Positions 1 to 5,337 of a DNA stretch of 5,337 nucleotides are shown piece by piece. Within the stretch, counting starts at the first letter, position 1. Each line of letters opens with the position of its first letter. Origin of the DNA: Bacteroidales bacterium (lineage in GTDB: Bacteria > Bacteroidota > Bacteroidia > Bacteroidales > VadinHA17). Both the position numbers and the translations under genes were made by a program. Under the pieces are notes generated by a model. That model worked only from the letters and a program-made list of their open reading frames with translations. It did not search any database and was not told where the DNA came from. The stretch covers positions 1-5,337 of the forward strand of contig JABUEV010000197.1 in assembly GCA_013314865.1 (NCBI GenBank), in the 5' to 3' direction.

Positions 1-786
1 CTGCTTCGAAAGTCTGGAATGCAATCCGAATGCAAAAACCGCCTTTTCCGGCATCTCATCCGTTGCCTCAACTATCTTCATGGCAGTGAGGACCTGAAAC
101 ATCATTGTTAATCCGGGCCGTTCCACCCGGAGCGATGAACTGTAACTATGATTCAGTTCATCTATCCGTTTACTGAATCTTTCAAAACCGATTGCCAGAG
201 TGGGAAAATTCATCCCTTTGTTTGGCTGCTTAAACCCGCCGTTGGAAATATGGTTATAGCATCCTGAAAGAGTTAAATAGTTCTGTTGCCCGATCCTGTG
301 CCTCAGCTTTAAGTCTACAAACAAAGGAAAATTTATGCCGGTACTGAAAAACTGGTTAAGAGGATTTTCAATCCTGTCATAAAATTTATTATGAAAAGAG
401 AGTCCTATACCTCCCCTTACAGACAGGATAATCCGGTTTGACTTATTGTAAAAAATAACGGGTTCTGCAAAAACTGTAACATAGTATGCCATTCCAAGAA
501 TATCAGGATTCTGAAAATCAAAAGCACCTGACTGAATTCCTGATATCCAGTACGCATTGAAAATCTGCCATTTATTATAAGACCTGTGAAATCTGCTGAA
601 ACTTATCTCAAAACCGAAAGGGTTAGTATGGGATACCTGTTCTATTGCAGCAGAATGAGGAATTATGAACCCGTAATGTCCCCTGAACCCTGCGCTGAAA
701 ACTGATGTCGTGTCAGACGGTAAAACAAGTTCATTTATTAGTGACAGTATTAGCAGAATTATCGGTATTATTTTCGAAATCCTCAT
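1..786 (-). CDS. Acyloxyacyl hydrolase, PagL-like lipid A 3-O-deacylase (3' end outside window)
   Basis: I translated this frame by hand from the ATG at 786-784; it stays open for 262 codons to the window edge, so the C-terminus is missing. The first ~20 residues (MRISKII followed by a run of I/L) look like a signal peptide. The rest alternates hydrophobic and polar residues as in an outer-membrane beta-barrel. The key evidence is H179-I-S181-N182-G followed by PNKGMNFP at 188-195. This matches the HxSN motif of PagL, whose His and Ser belong to the catalytic triad that removes the 3-O-linked acyl chain of lipid A at the outer membrane. Members in Bacteroidota are usually longer than 262 residues, which fits the truncation. 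By gapless spacing from His, the catalytic Glu position holds N193. The gene is divergent from the fucosidase at 874. Family assignment is fairly secure; the substrate is inferred. Confidence 0.8.
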   Translation of the reverse strand, partial: MRISKIIPIILLILSLINELVLPSDTTSVFSAGFRGHYGFIIPHSAAIEQVSHTNPFGFEISFSRFHRSYNKWQIFNAYWISGIQSGAFDFQNPDILGMAYYVTVFAEPVIFYNKSNRIILSVRGGIGLSFHNKFYDRIENPLNQFFSTGINFPLFVDLKLRHRIGQQNYLTLSGCYNHISNGGFKQPNKGMNFPTLAIGFERFSKRIDELNHSYSSSLRVERPGLTMMFQVLTAMKIVEATDEMPEKAVFAFGLHSRLSKQ

Positions 787-804
787 AACTAAATCTCAAT
801 CTGA

Positions 805-836
805 CTAAAATAGCGCTTTAACTGCCTTTTTCCAAA
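805..836 (-). promoter_or_regulatory. Candidate Bacteroidota-type promoter for the PagL-like gene
   Basis: Read on the minus strand, TTTG (833-836) is followed after 20 bp by TATTTTAG (805-812), which resembles the Bacteroidota -33 TTTG / -7 TAnnTTTG pair with one mismatch in the -7 element. The predicted start would lie about 10-15 nt before the ATG at 786. It sits in the 87-bp divergent spacer 787-873. The region is A/T-rich, so a chance match is possible. Confidence 0.35.
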
Positions 837-842
837 AATCTT

Positions 843-850
843 TATCTTTA
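843..850 (+). promoter_or_regulatory. Weak candidate -7 element for the first fucosidase gene
   Basis: TATCTTTA matches the Bacteroidota -7 consensus TAnnTTTG except for the last base and lies 23 bp before the ATG at 874. No clear TTTG -33 box is present; the nearest resemblance is TTTA at 817-820, spaced 22 bp away. The call rests mainly on position within the divergent spacer. Confidence 0.22.
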
Positions 851-873
851 CACAAACCTGTAAATCTTTTAAC

Positions 874-2178
874 ATGATTACAAGAAAATACTTCTTTATT
901 GCGGGACTGCTTCTATTATTTTCTTTAAATCTCCTTCCACAGCAGGCTTATGTTCCGGCTCCTGAAAACCTTAAGGCACGTGAATGGTTTCAGGATGCAA
1001 AGTTTGGAATGTTTATTCACTGGGGTGTTTACAGTGTCCTCGGCGACGGTGAATGGGTAATGAATAACCAGAGGATTGATAAACAGACGTATCAAAAACT
1101 GCCTGCTTTCTTTAATCCAGTGAATTACGACCCTAAGGAATGGGTGGCTCTGGCCAAGGCTGCCGGGATGAAATATATTACAATTACCAGCAAGCATCAT
1201 GACGGGTTCGCCATGTGGGATTCAAAGCTGACCGACTGGGATATTGTCGACCGGACACCCTATAAAAAAGATGTACTGAAAATGCTTGCCGAAGAATGCA
1301 GGAAAGAAGGGATAAAACTTTTCTTCTACCACTCACACCTCGACTGGTACCAGGATGATTACTATCCGCTCGGAAGAACAGGTACCACAGCCGGCAGGCC
1401 TGAAGGCGGTAACTGGTACAGGTATCTTGATTACATGGATGGTCAGCTGAGAGAACTTCTGACTAACTACGGCGAAATAGGCGGAATCTGGTTCGACGGG
1501 CACTGGGATAAAAAAGATGCTGACTGGCGGCTTGAAAAGACATATAACCTTATTCATAGCCTTCAGCCTGCCTGCCTGATAGGCAACAATCATCACCTGG
1601 CCCCGTTCCCTGGTGAAGATTTCCAGATGTTCGAAAAAGACCTGCCCGGACAGAAGACCACAGGCTTTAACACCGAACAGGAGGTCGGCACTCTTCCTTT
1701 TGAAACCTGCGAAACAATGAACAATTCATGGGGTTTTAACCTTCAGGACAAAAACTATAAATCGACAAAAAGCCTTATCCAATACCTGGTCAAAGCCGCC
1801 GGATATAATTCAAACTTCCTTCTGAATGTCGGACCAATGCCTGATGGCAAAATTCAGCCGGAATTCACAAGCACTCTTCTGGAAATAGGAAAATGGATGG
1901 AAAAATACGGGGAGACAATATATGGCACACGCGGAGGGCCGGTCACTCCCAGATCATGGGGTGTGACAACACAGAAAGGGAATAAAGTATATGTCCACAT
2001 TCTGAATGCTGAAGACAGCAACCTTCTGATACCGGATTTCGGGAAAAAAGTGAAAAATATAAGTCTTTTTATCAACGGGACCAGGCTTAAATTCAAACAG
2101 GATGCATTCGGCATCGCAATTTCACTTCCGGCCGGTGTTGTTGATGAAACAGATACTGTACTTGTTATGGAAATTTAA
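874..2178 (+). CDS. Exported alpha-L-fucosidase, glycoside hydrolase family 29
   Basis: This 434-residue protein should hydrolyse terminal alpha-L-fucose from glycans by a retaining mechanism, outside the cytoplasm. Residues 1-25 form a signal peptide (MITRKYF, then an L/F-rich core ending near LPQQA). The GH29 barrel follows, with KFGMFIHWG at 43-51, SKHHDGF at 106-112, and WFDGHWD at 206-212, where D208 fits the GH29 nucleophile. The acid/base is harder to place; E254 in DFQMFEKD aligns with E267 of the second fucosidase in this window and is the best candidate. FETC (276-279), SWGF (285-288) and FLLNVGP (315-321) are further family landmarks, and ~355-434 fits the C-terminal beta-sandwich. 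Length is normal and the ATG at 874 gives a complete signal peptide. The Dabb gene starts 33 bp downstream and is probably co-transcribed. Linkage specificity cannot be read from sequence. Confidence 0.93.
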   Translation: MITRKYFFIAGLLLLFSLNLLPQQAYVPAPENLKAREWFQDAKFGMFIHWGVYSVLGDGEWVMNNQRIDKQTYQKLPAFFNPVNYDPKEWVALAKAAGMKYITITSKHHDGFAMWDSKLTDWDIVDRTPYKKDVLKMLAEECRKEGIKLFFYHSHLDWYQDDYYPLGRTGTTAGRPEGGNWYRYLDYMDGQLRELLTNYGEIGGIWFDGHWDKKDADWRLEKTYNLIHSLQPACLIGNNHHLAPFPGEDFQMFEKDLPGQKTTGFNTEQEVGTLPFETCETMNNSWGFNLQDKNYKSTKSLIQYLVKAAGYNSNFLLNVGPMPDGKIQPEFTSTLLEIGKWMEKYGETIYGTRGGPVTPRSWGVTTQKGNKVYVHILNAEDSNLLIPDFGKKVKNISLFINGTRLKFKQDAFGIAISLPAGVVDETDTVLVMEI

Positions 2179-2211
2179 GATTCTTCTATATAAAATCAAT
2201 TTTTCTGCCAG

Positions 2212-2631
2212 ATGAAAAATAAATACAAACGTCGCACTTTTATCAAGACTGCAGGTGCAGGCATGGCCGGAGCAGGATTGCTTTCAACGTCTTCATGCAG
2301 TCCCGGTGAAAATTTTACAATTAAGGATATGTTTATACATCATGTATTTTTTTGGCTCAAACAGCCGGGTACTCAGGAAGTCAGGAATAAATTTGAGCAG
2401 GCCCTGAAGGATCTCGTCACAGTCGAAACCATTGTTGATTTTCATCTGGGCGTACCTGCACCAACAAACCGGGAGGTAATAGATACAACATATTCATACT
2501 CCCTCCTCACCTTATTTAAAAACAAGGAGGATCAGGATATTTACCAGACCCATCCCAAACACCTGAAGTTTATTGAGGATTGTCAGGATCTATGGGAGAG
2601 GGTTGTTGTTTATGATACAATAAGTATTTGA
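2212..2631 (+). CDS. Tat-exported Dabb-domain (stress-responsive A/B barrel) lipoprotein
   Basis: The 139-residue product starts MKNKYKRRTFIK, a twin-arginine motif (R7-R8) before an A/G-rich hydrophobic stretch, and reaches C29 in LSTSSC. It is therefore probably exported by Tat and lipid-anchored, although Thr at -3 is not a classical lipobox residue. From about M40 to the end the sequence fits a single Dabb domain (PF07876-type): MFIHHVFFWLK at 40-50, a helix around 55-70, FHLGVP, a YSYSLLTLF strand, the HPKHLKFIEDC segment, and the final strand RVVVYDTI. Dabb proteins are small dimeric ferredoxin-like barrels; some are enzymes, but most bacterial ones have no known reaction, and I infer none here. 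It follows the GH29 gene by 33 bp with no obvious terminator between, suggesting co-transcription. The start is set by the Tat motif. Confidence 0.88.
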   Translation: MKNKYKRRTFIKTAGAGMAGAGLLSTSSCSPGENFTIKDMFIHHVFFWLKQPGTQEVRNKFEQALKDLVTVETIVDFHLGVPAPTNREVIDTTYSYSLLTLFKNKEDQDIYQTHPKHLKFIEDCQDLWERVVVYDTISI

Positions 2632-2639
2632 AAAACAAT

Positions 2640-2651
2640 ACTGTTAACAGT
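2640..2651. other. Perfect 12-bp palindrome after the Dabb gene
   Basis: ACTGTTAACAGT is identical to its reverse complement and begins 9 bp after the Dabb stop codon. It has no loop and no following T-run, so it is not a good intrinsic terminator. It could be a protein-binding site or chance. Confidence 0.4.
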
Positions 2652-2656
2652 TCATC

Positions 2657-2691
2657 CGGTAAACGGTAATCGGTAATCGGTAATCGGTAAT
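2657..2691 (+). repeat. Heptamer tandem repeat, five units of CGGTAAW
   Basis: One CGGTAAA (2657-2663) is followed by four exact, contiguous copies of CGGTAAT (2664-2691). It lies in the spacer between the converging Dabb and second fucosidase genes. The same heptamer family returns in inverted orientation further right in the spacer. Confidence 0.95.
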
Positions 2692-2723
2692 GAAATTATT
2701 ACAGACCTCTCTTTAGAGATCAC

Positions 2724-2758
2724 CGAATACCGAATACTGAATACTGAATACTGAATAC
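2724..2758 (-). repeat. Heptamer tandem repeat, five units of YGAATAC (inverted CRGTATT family)
   Basis: Two CGAATAC units (2724-2737) are followed by three TGAATAC units (2738-2758), all contiguous. Read on the minus strand and rotated, the units are CGGTATT and CAGTATT, one or two bases from the CGGTAAT units at 2664-2691. The array is therefore a diverged, inverted copy of the same repeat family. Both arrays are 35 bp long. Confidence 0.92.
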
Positions 2759-2760
2759 CC

Positions 2761-2793
2761 CTGCCTGCCTGCCTGCTGACGCAGTCAGTCAGG
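2761..2793. repeat. CTGC tetramer run forming an imperfect hairpin
   Basis: Four CTGC units (2761-2776) are followed by TGAC and then GCAGTCAGTCAGG. Arms 2764-2776 and 2781-2793 pair at 11 of 13 positions, with two C-T mismatches spaced four bases apart, around a TGAC loop. On either strand it lacks a following T-run, so a rho-independent terminator is not clearly supported, though a 3'-end-protecting hairpin for either converging transcript is plausible. Confidence 0.7.
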
Positions 2794-2794
2794 G

Positions 2795-2815
2795 AATACC
2801 GTTTACCGACTACCG
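2795..2815 (-). repeat. Three inverted heptamers closing the repeat spacer
   Basis: AATACCG, TTTACCG and ACTACCG (2795-2801, 2802-2808, 2809-2815) are, on the minus strand, CGGTATT, CGGTAAA and CGGTAGT, members of the same family as the array at 2657-2691. Segment 2794-2808 is complementary to 2657-2671 at 14 of 15 positions, so the two ends of the spacer form an inverted repeat. The last unit ends 4 bp before the stop codon of the second fucosidase. Confidence 0.85.
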
Positions 2816-2819
2816 GCAT

Positions 2820-4175
2820 CTACTTCAGAAAGACCTCAAGAACCGGAATTATAACCGGAGGTTTCTGAACAGGAAGCTGAAGTGTAAGGTCGTTTGCAGA
2901 GGCTTCTCTTCCTGTCCCGAAACGAATTTCCGATGCATCGTGGAGGAACTGGACATATTTAACCTTATCGGCCATATTGCTTAGTGTCAGACTCCCCATC
3001 GGATAAGAAAGCAAATGCACATATAGCCTACGGGTTTCAGGATTGAAAGTCAGAAGTGTGTTTGGCGGGGCTGTGAATTCTTCCGGAGCCTGGGTGCACA
3101 TATATATTGACCTGTTGTTGAATTTCATCCATTCTCCCATCGCTTTTAGCCGTTCCTGCGCCCTGTAATCTATTGTACCTCTTGCAGTAGGGCCGACGTT
3201 CAGAAGAAGATTACCTCCCTTGCTTACCGATTCTATAAGCAGTTCCAGAAGTTGTTCAGGACTCTTCCATGTGTATTCATCACGGTAATACCCCCATGAG
3301 CCCGAAAATGTCTGACATGTTTCCCACGGAACTTTCTTGCCATTCACCTCCGGCCATTTTGCAACCTTGTATTGTTCAGGGGTAGTGAAGTCCCAGCCTC
3401 CCTCCACATCTCTCAAATCGAGACGGTCGTCAACGATGATTCCCGGCTGAAGAGATCTTGCAAGCTTCAAGAGATTTTCAGAATCCCAGTCCTGCCGCCC
3501 TTTTCCGTTCTTGCCCGGAAATGAAAAATCAAACCAGATAATGCTTATCTCGCCATAATTAGTCAGGAGTTCCCTTACCTGGTTTTTCATATACTCCCTA
3601 TAACGGTTCATATCTTTTCCCTTATTGAGTTTTTCATATTCTTCATCTGACTCCTGTCGTTGAGGATGGCGGCTGTCTATTGTATAATCCGGGTGGTGCC
3701 AGTCAATAAGAGAATAGTAAAAGCCAACTTTCAGTCCCTCAGCCCTGAAGGCCTCAACATATTCCTTTATAAGATCCTTTCCGCAGGGCGTATTGGTGGA
3801 CTTATAGTCAGTGTATTTTGAATCCCACAGACAGAATCCTTCATGATGTTTTGCTGTGAGAACCACATACTTCATTCCTGCCTCCTTTGCCATACGTGCC
3901 CATTCTTTCGGATTATACAGGTCAGGATCAAACAGTTCGAAGTATTTCTGATACTGCTCATCAGTCATTCTTTCCCTGTTTTTAACCCATTCATGCCTTG
4001 CAGGTAGAGCGTACAATCCCCAGTGAATAAACATGCCGAACCGTGCGTCGGTCCACCACTTCATCCTTTGAGCCTTCTGTGCCTCAGTTTCCCTGGGCAA
4101 CTGGGCCGGAGCCGGTTGTGAAACAATTAACAACAAAACCGGCAATACTAATTTGAAAAGATTTTTAATTTTCAT
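2820..4175 (-). CDS. Exported alpha-L-fucosidase, glycoside hydrolase family 29 (second, distinct subgroup)
   Basis: This is a complete 451-residue GH29 enzyme predicted to remove terminal alpha-L-fucose outside the cytoplasm. Residues 1-24 form a signal peptide with a VLLLIV core and an A-P-A cleavage site. Landmarks are RFGMFIHWG (45-53), TAKHHEGF (107-114), IIWFDF (212-217) with D216 as likely nucleophile, and DFTTPEQ (262-268) with E267 as likely acid/base. PWETC (283-287), SWGYY (293-297) and NLLLNVGP (322-329) follow, then a C-terminal beta-rich region from about 360. It differs from the other GH29 here around the active site (WFDFSFPGKNGKG against WFDGHWD) and has an extra 165-185 insert, so it is not a recent duplicate. 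Its ATG overlaps the Mut7-C stop codon by four bases (ATGA), pointing to translational coupling. Substrate linkage is unknown. Confidence 0.93.
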   Translation of the reverse strand: MKIKNLFKLVLPVLLLIVSQPAPAQLPRETEAQKAQRMKWWTDARFGMFIHWGLYALPARHEWVKNRERMTDEQYQKYFELFDPDLYNPKEWARMAKEAGMKYVVLTAKHHEGFCLWDSKYTDYKSTNTPCGKDLIKEYVEAFRAEGLKVGFYYSLIDWHHPDYTIDSRHPQRQESDEEYEKLNKGKDMNRYREYMKNQVRELLTNYGEISIIWFDFSFPGKNGKGRQDWDSENLLKLARSLQPGIIVDDRLDLRDVEGGWDFTTPEQYKVAKWPEVNGKKVPWETCQTFSGSWGYYRDEYTWKSPEQLLELLIESVSKGGNLLLNVGPTARGTIDYRAQERLKAMGEWMKFNNRSIYMCTQAPEEFTAPPNTLLTFNPETRRLYVHLLSYPMGSLTLSNMADKVKYVQFLHDASEIRFGTGREASANDLTLQLPVQKPPVIIPVLEVFLK

Positions 4176-4915
4176 AGGTCAGATATTAAAATATTGATTC
4201 GTTTTTGCATTCTCTCGTAATGTGAACCGTTCCAATATATCCTGTCGCATCCGGGACAAATCCGGAATTCGTCATAAAACTGCAGGGTTTTTGGAGGAAG
4301 TCTCGAAGCTATTTCCTTTTCATCAGCAATTTTAAGAATCCCGTTACACTCAAGACACCTTGTAAAAGGATTCAAATTTCTTTTCAGGTCAAATCTTTTT
4401 ATCACTTCCCTTATCTGTTCATCGGGATTTATGGACCGGATCCAGTATCCATGAGTCACTTCCCTGTTTTTAAGAAGTCCCTTGTCGCGTGTGAGTATTA
4501 TTCTCTTTTCTGAAAGTGATATTTCTATTATTTTCTTATCTGCCAGATCCTGGTCAAAAAATGTATCAAATCCGCACAGGCGGAGATTTTTTGCGAGCCG
4601 GCCAAGGTGAGCATCAGTAATGAATCTTGTTACCCTGAGCGGTTTCTTGCGAAGCCTTGTAAATCCTGCGATATCAATACTCTCAAAAACCGGGTAAACA
4701 GAAATCTGATCCTCATCTTTAAGCTTATAGGAAAAATCAACTGACCTTCCGTTGGCAAGTATCAGATCAACTTCAACATGAGGCACACCGATAGCTTCTA
4801 TGGCATCCTTCACTGAAGGATTGCCGGTAAAGGAATAAGAAAAAGAGACCTTCTTTTTGGATGAAGGAAGAAAATCATTCAATTCCTCATAAAACCTGAA
4901 CAAGGCAATAGCCAT
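4172..4915 (-). CDS. Mut7-C RNase-domain protein with N-terminal ubiquitin-like domain
   Basis: The 247-residue cytoplasmic protein has two domains. Residues ~1-80 resemble the beta-grasp (ThiS/MoaD-like) Ub-Mut7-C domain: strands around VSFSYSF, VEVDLILANG and DQISVYPVFE. Residues ~94-240 are Mut7-C, a PIN-like domain: RFITDAHLGRLAKNLRLCG with D101, then RIILTRDKGLL with D144, the acidic residues expected for metal-dependent RNA cleavage. A zinc ribbon follows (C187-x2-C190 and C220-x2-C223), ending in the typical YWNGSHY (227-233). Cellular targets of the bacterial proteins are not known; the RNase activity is inferred from the fold and from animal Mut-7. The gene starts 40 bp after the Fe-ADH stop, and its TGA overlaps the ATG of the downstream fucosidase. 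There is no signal peptide. The family call is firm, the function is not. Confidence 0.9.
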   Translation of the reverse strand: MAIALFRFYEELNDFLPSSKKKVSFSYSFTGNPSVKDAIEAIGVPHVEVDLILANGRSVDFSYKLKDEDQISVYPVFESIDIAGFTRLRKKPLRVTRFITDAHLGRLAKNLRLCGFDTFFDQDLADKKIIEISLSEKRIILTRDKGLLKNREVTHGYWIRSINPDEQIREVIKRFDLKRNLNPFTRCLECNGILKIADEKEIASRLPPKTLQFYDEFRICPGCDRIYWNGSHYERMQKRINILISDL

Positions 4916-4955
4916 GATAAGTTTAATTTTTTATTTTCAGGGGATGGAATTTTCC

Positions 4956-5337
4956 TTATAGTCTTTCCTTAAGTATTTCCATCAATTCTTCCCGTTCAAG
5001 CTTTACAGGATTATTCTTAACATCCGTTATCTCGCAAATCAAAAGCAGATCTTTCTCACTTATTCCATATTCCCTTAAAAGAGGAAGTTTAAATCTTTCT
5101 GTAAGCTGCAGGAGATAATCAACAAAAGCATCCGTGTAATAATCGTCACTTTTATCTGAGGTCTCACTGAAAAGCCTGCCCAGACGGGCATATTTAGCCA
5201 GTGTCTGATTGTTTGTATTCCGTGACCGGAGGGCACGCACAGTAACTTTGTTGGCAACTGCCATGATTGTGCCGCACAGTACCCCGTGAGGAATGCTGAA
5301 CATGCCACCTGCTGAAGAGGCAAAACCATGCACTGCT
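4956..5337 (-). CDS. Iron-containing alcohol dehydrogenase, C-terminal part (5' end outside window)
   Basis: The reading frame is open from the right edge to a TAA at 4956-4958 and encodes the last ~126 residues of a group III (Fe-dependent) alcohol dehydrogenase, normally about 380-390 residues. The visible segment starts AVHGFASSAGGMFSIPHGV. Its two histidines, in VHG and IPHG, are 14 residues apart, as are the last two iron-ligand histidines of the family (for example in FucO). The remainder is the helical C-terminal domain, ending near ELMEILKERL. The enzyme would interconvert an alcohol and an aldehyde or ketone with NAD(P)H in the cytoplasm; the substrate cannot be assigned from this fragment. 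A GTG at 5331-5333 is internal and not the start. The Mut7-C gene follows after 40 bp, so the run is likely one operon. Confidence 0.85.
   Translation of the reverse strand, partial: AVHGFASSAGGMFSIPHGVLCGTIMAVANKVTVRALRSRNTNNQTLAKYARLGRLFSETSDKSDDYYTDAFVDYLLQLTERFKLPLLREYGISEKDLLLICEITDVKNNPVKLEREELMEILKERL

Noticed and set aside
925..2114. Three minus-strand ORFs of 86-91 residues (925-1200, 1333-1596, 1854-2114)
   Set aside because: All are antisense to the first GH29 gene, whose frame is fully supported by family motifs; their translations show no domain.
2764..2793. Rho-independent terminator
   Set aside because: The stem has two mismatches and there is no T-run after it on either strand, so I list it only as a repeat/hairpin.
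2657..2815. CRISPR array
   Set aside because: The repeats are 7-bp contiguous tandems without unique spacers and no cas gene is near.
2632..2819. Insertion-sequence remnant or integron attachment site
   Set aside because: There is no transposase or integrase fragment and no target-site duplication that I could find; the inverted ends are explained by the heptamer family.
5075..5329. 84-residue minus-strand ORF starting MVLPLQQ
   Set aside because: It lies in another frame over the Fe-ADH coding region, whose frame carries the family's metal-ligand motifs; this one shows no recognisable domain.
4956..5333. A complete 125-residue gene starting at the GTG at 5333
   Set aside because: The GTG codes for the Val just before an iron-ligand His of Fe-ADH and the frame continues to the window edge, so this is the 3' part of a longer gene.
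4956..5337. Fe-ADH as FucO lactaldehyde reductase, completing a fucose pathway with the GH29 enzymes
   Set aside because: Only shared family-level metal-ligand features are visible, the sequence around them (SSAGGMFSIPHGVLCGT) differs from the FucO pattern, and no fucose isomerase, kinase or aldolase is in the window.

Overview
The window looks like a chromosomal piece of a Bacteroidota genome, probably a Bacteroidales-like member. The evidence is a PagL-type outer-membrane deacylase of the Bacteroidota kind, two exported GH29 fucosidases, a Tat-exported Dabb lipoprotein, A/T-rich leaders without clear Shine-Dalgarno sites, and a promoter candidate of the TTTG / TAnnTTTG type. This taxonomic call is inference; no rRNA or marker gene is present.

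Layout from left to right. Positions 1-786 (minus strand) hold the first 262 codons of an acyloxyacyl hydrolase (lipid A 3-O-deacylase, PagL-like) whose 3' end lies outside the window. An 87-bp divergent promoter region follows. On the plus strand come a secreted GH29 alpha-L-fucosidase (874-2178) and, 33 bp later, a small Tat-signal lipoprotein with a Dabb domain (2212-2631). The 188-bp spacer 2632-2819, between converging genes, is packed with repeats: a 12-bp palindrome, about 13 heptamers of one CGGTANN family in both orientations, and a CTGC-rich imperfect hairpin. On the minus strand, transcribed leftward, are the 3' end of an iron-containing alcohol dehydrogenase (4956-5337, cut by the window edge), a Mut7-C RNase-domain protein with a ubiquitin-like N-terminus (4172-4915), and a second GH29 fucosidase (2820-4175) that overlaps the Mut7-C stop codon in an ATGA junction.

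How the genes fit together. The two fucosidases carry signal peptides and should act outside the cytoplasm on fucosylated glycans. They belong to visibly different GH29 subgroups and converge on the repeat spacer. No SusC/SusD pair, regulator or sugar kinase is visible, so this is not a recognisable polysaccharide-utilisation locus within the window. The Fe-ADH, Mut7-C and GH29 genes form a tight co-oriented run, probably one transcript, although their predicted functions are unrelated. I found no convincing new multi-gene system. The most unusual features are the heptamer-repeat spacer, the RNase/fucosidase overlap, and an Asn at the expected catalytic Glu position of the PagL homologue.
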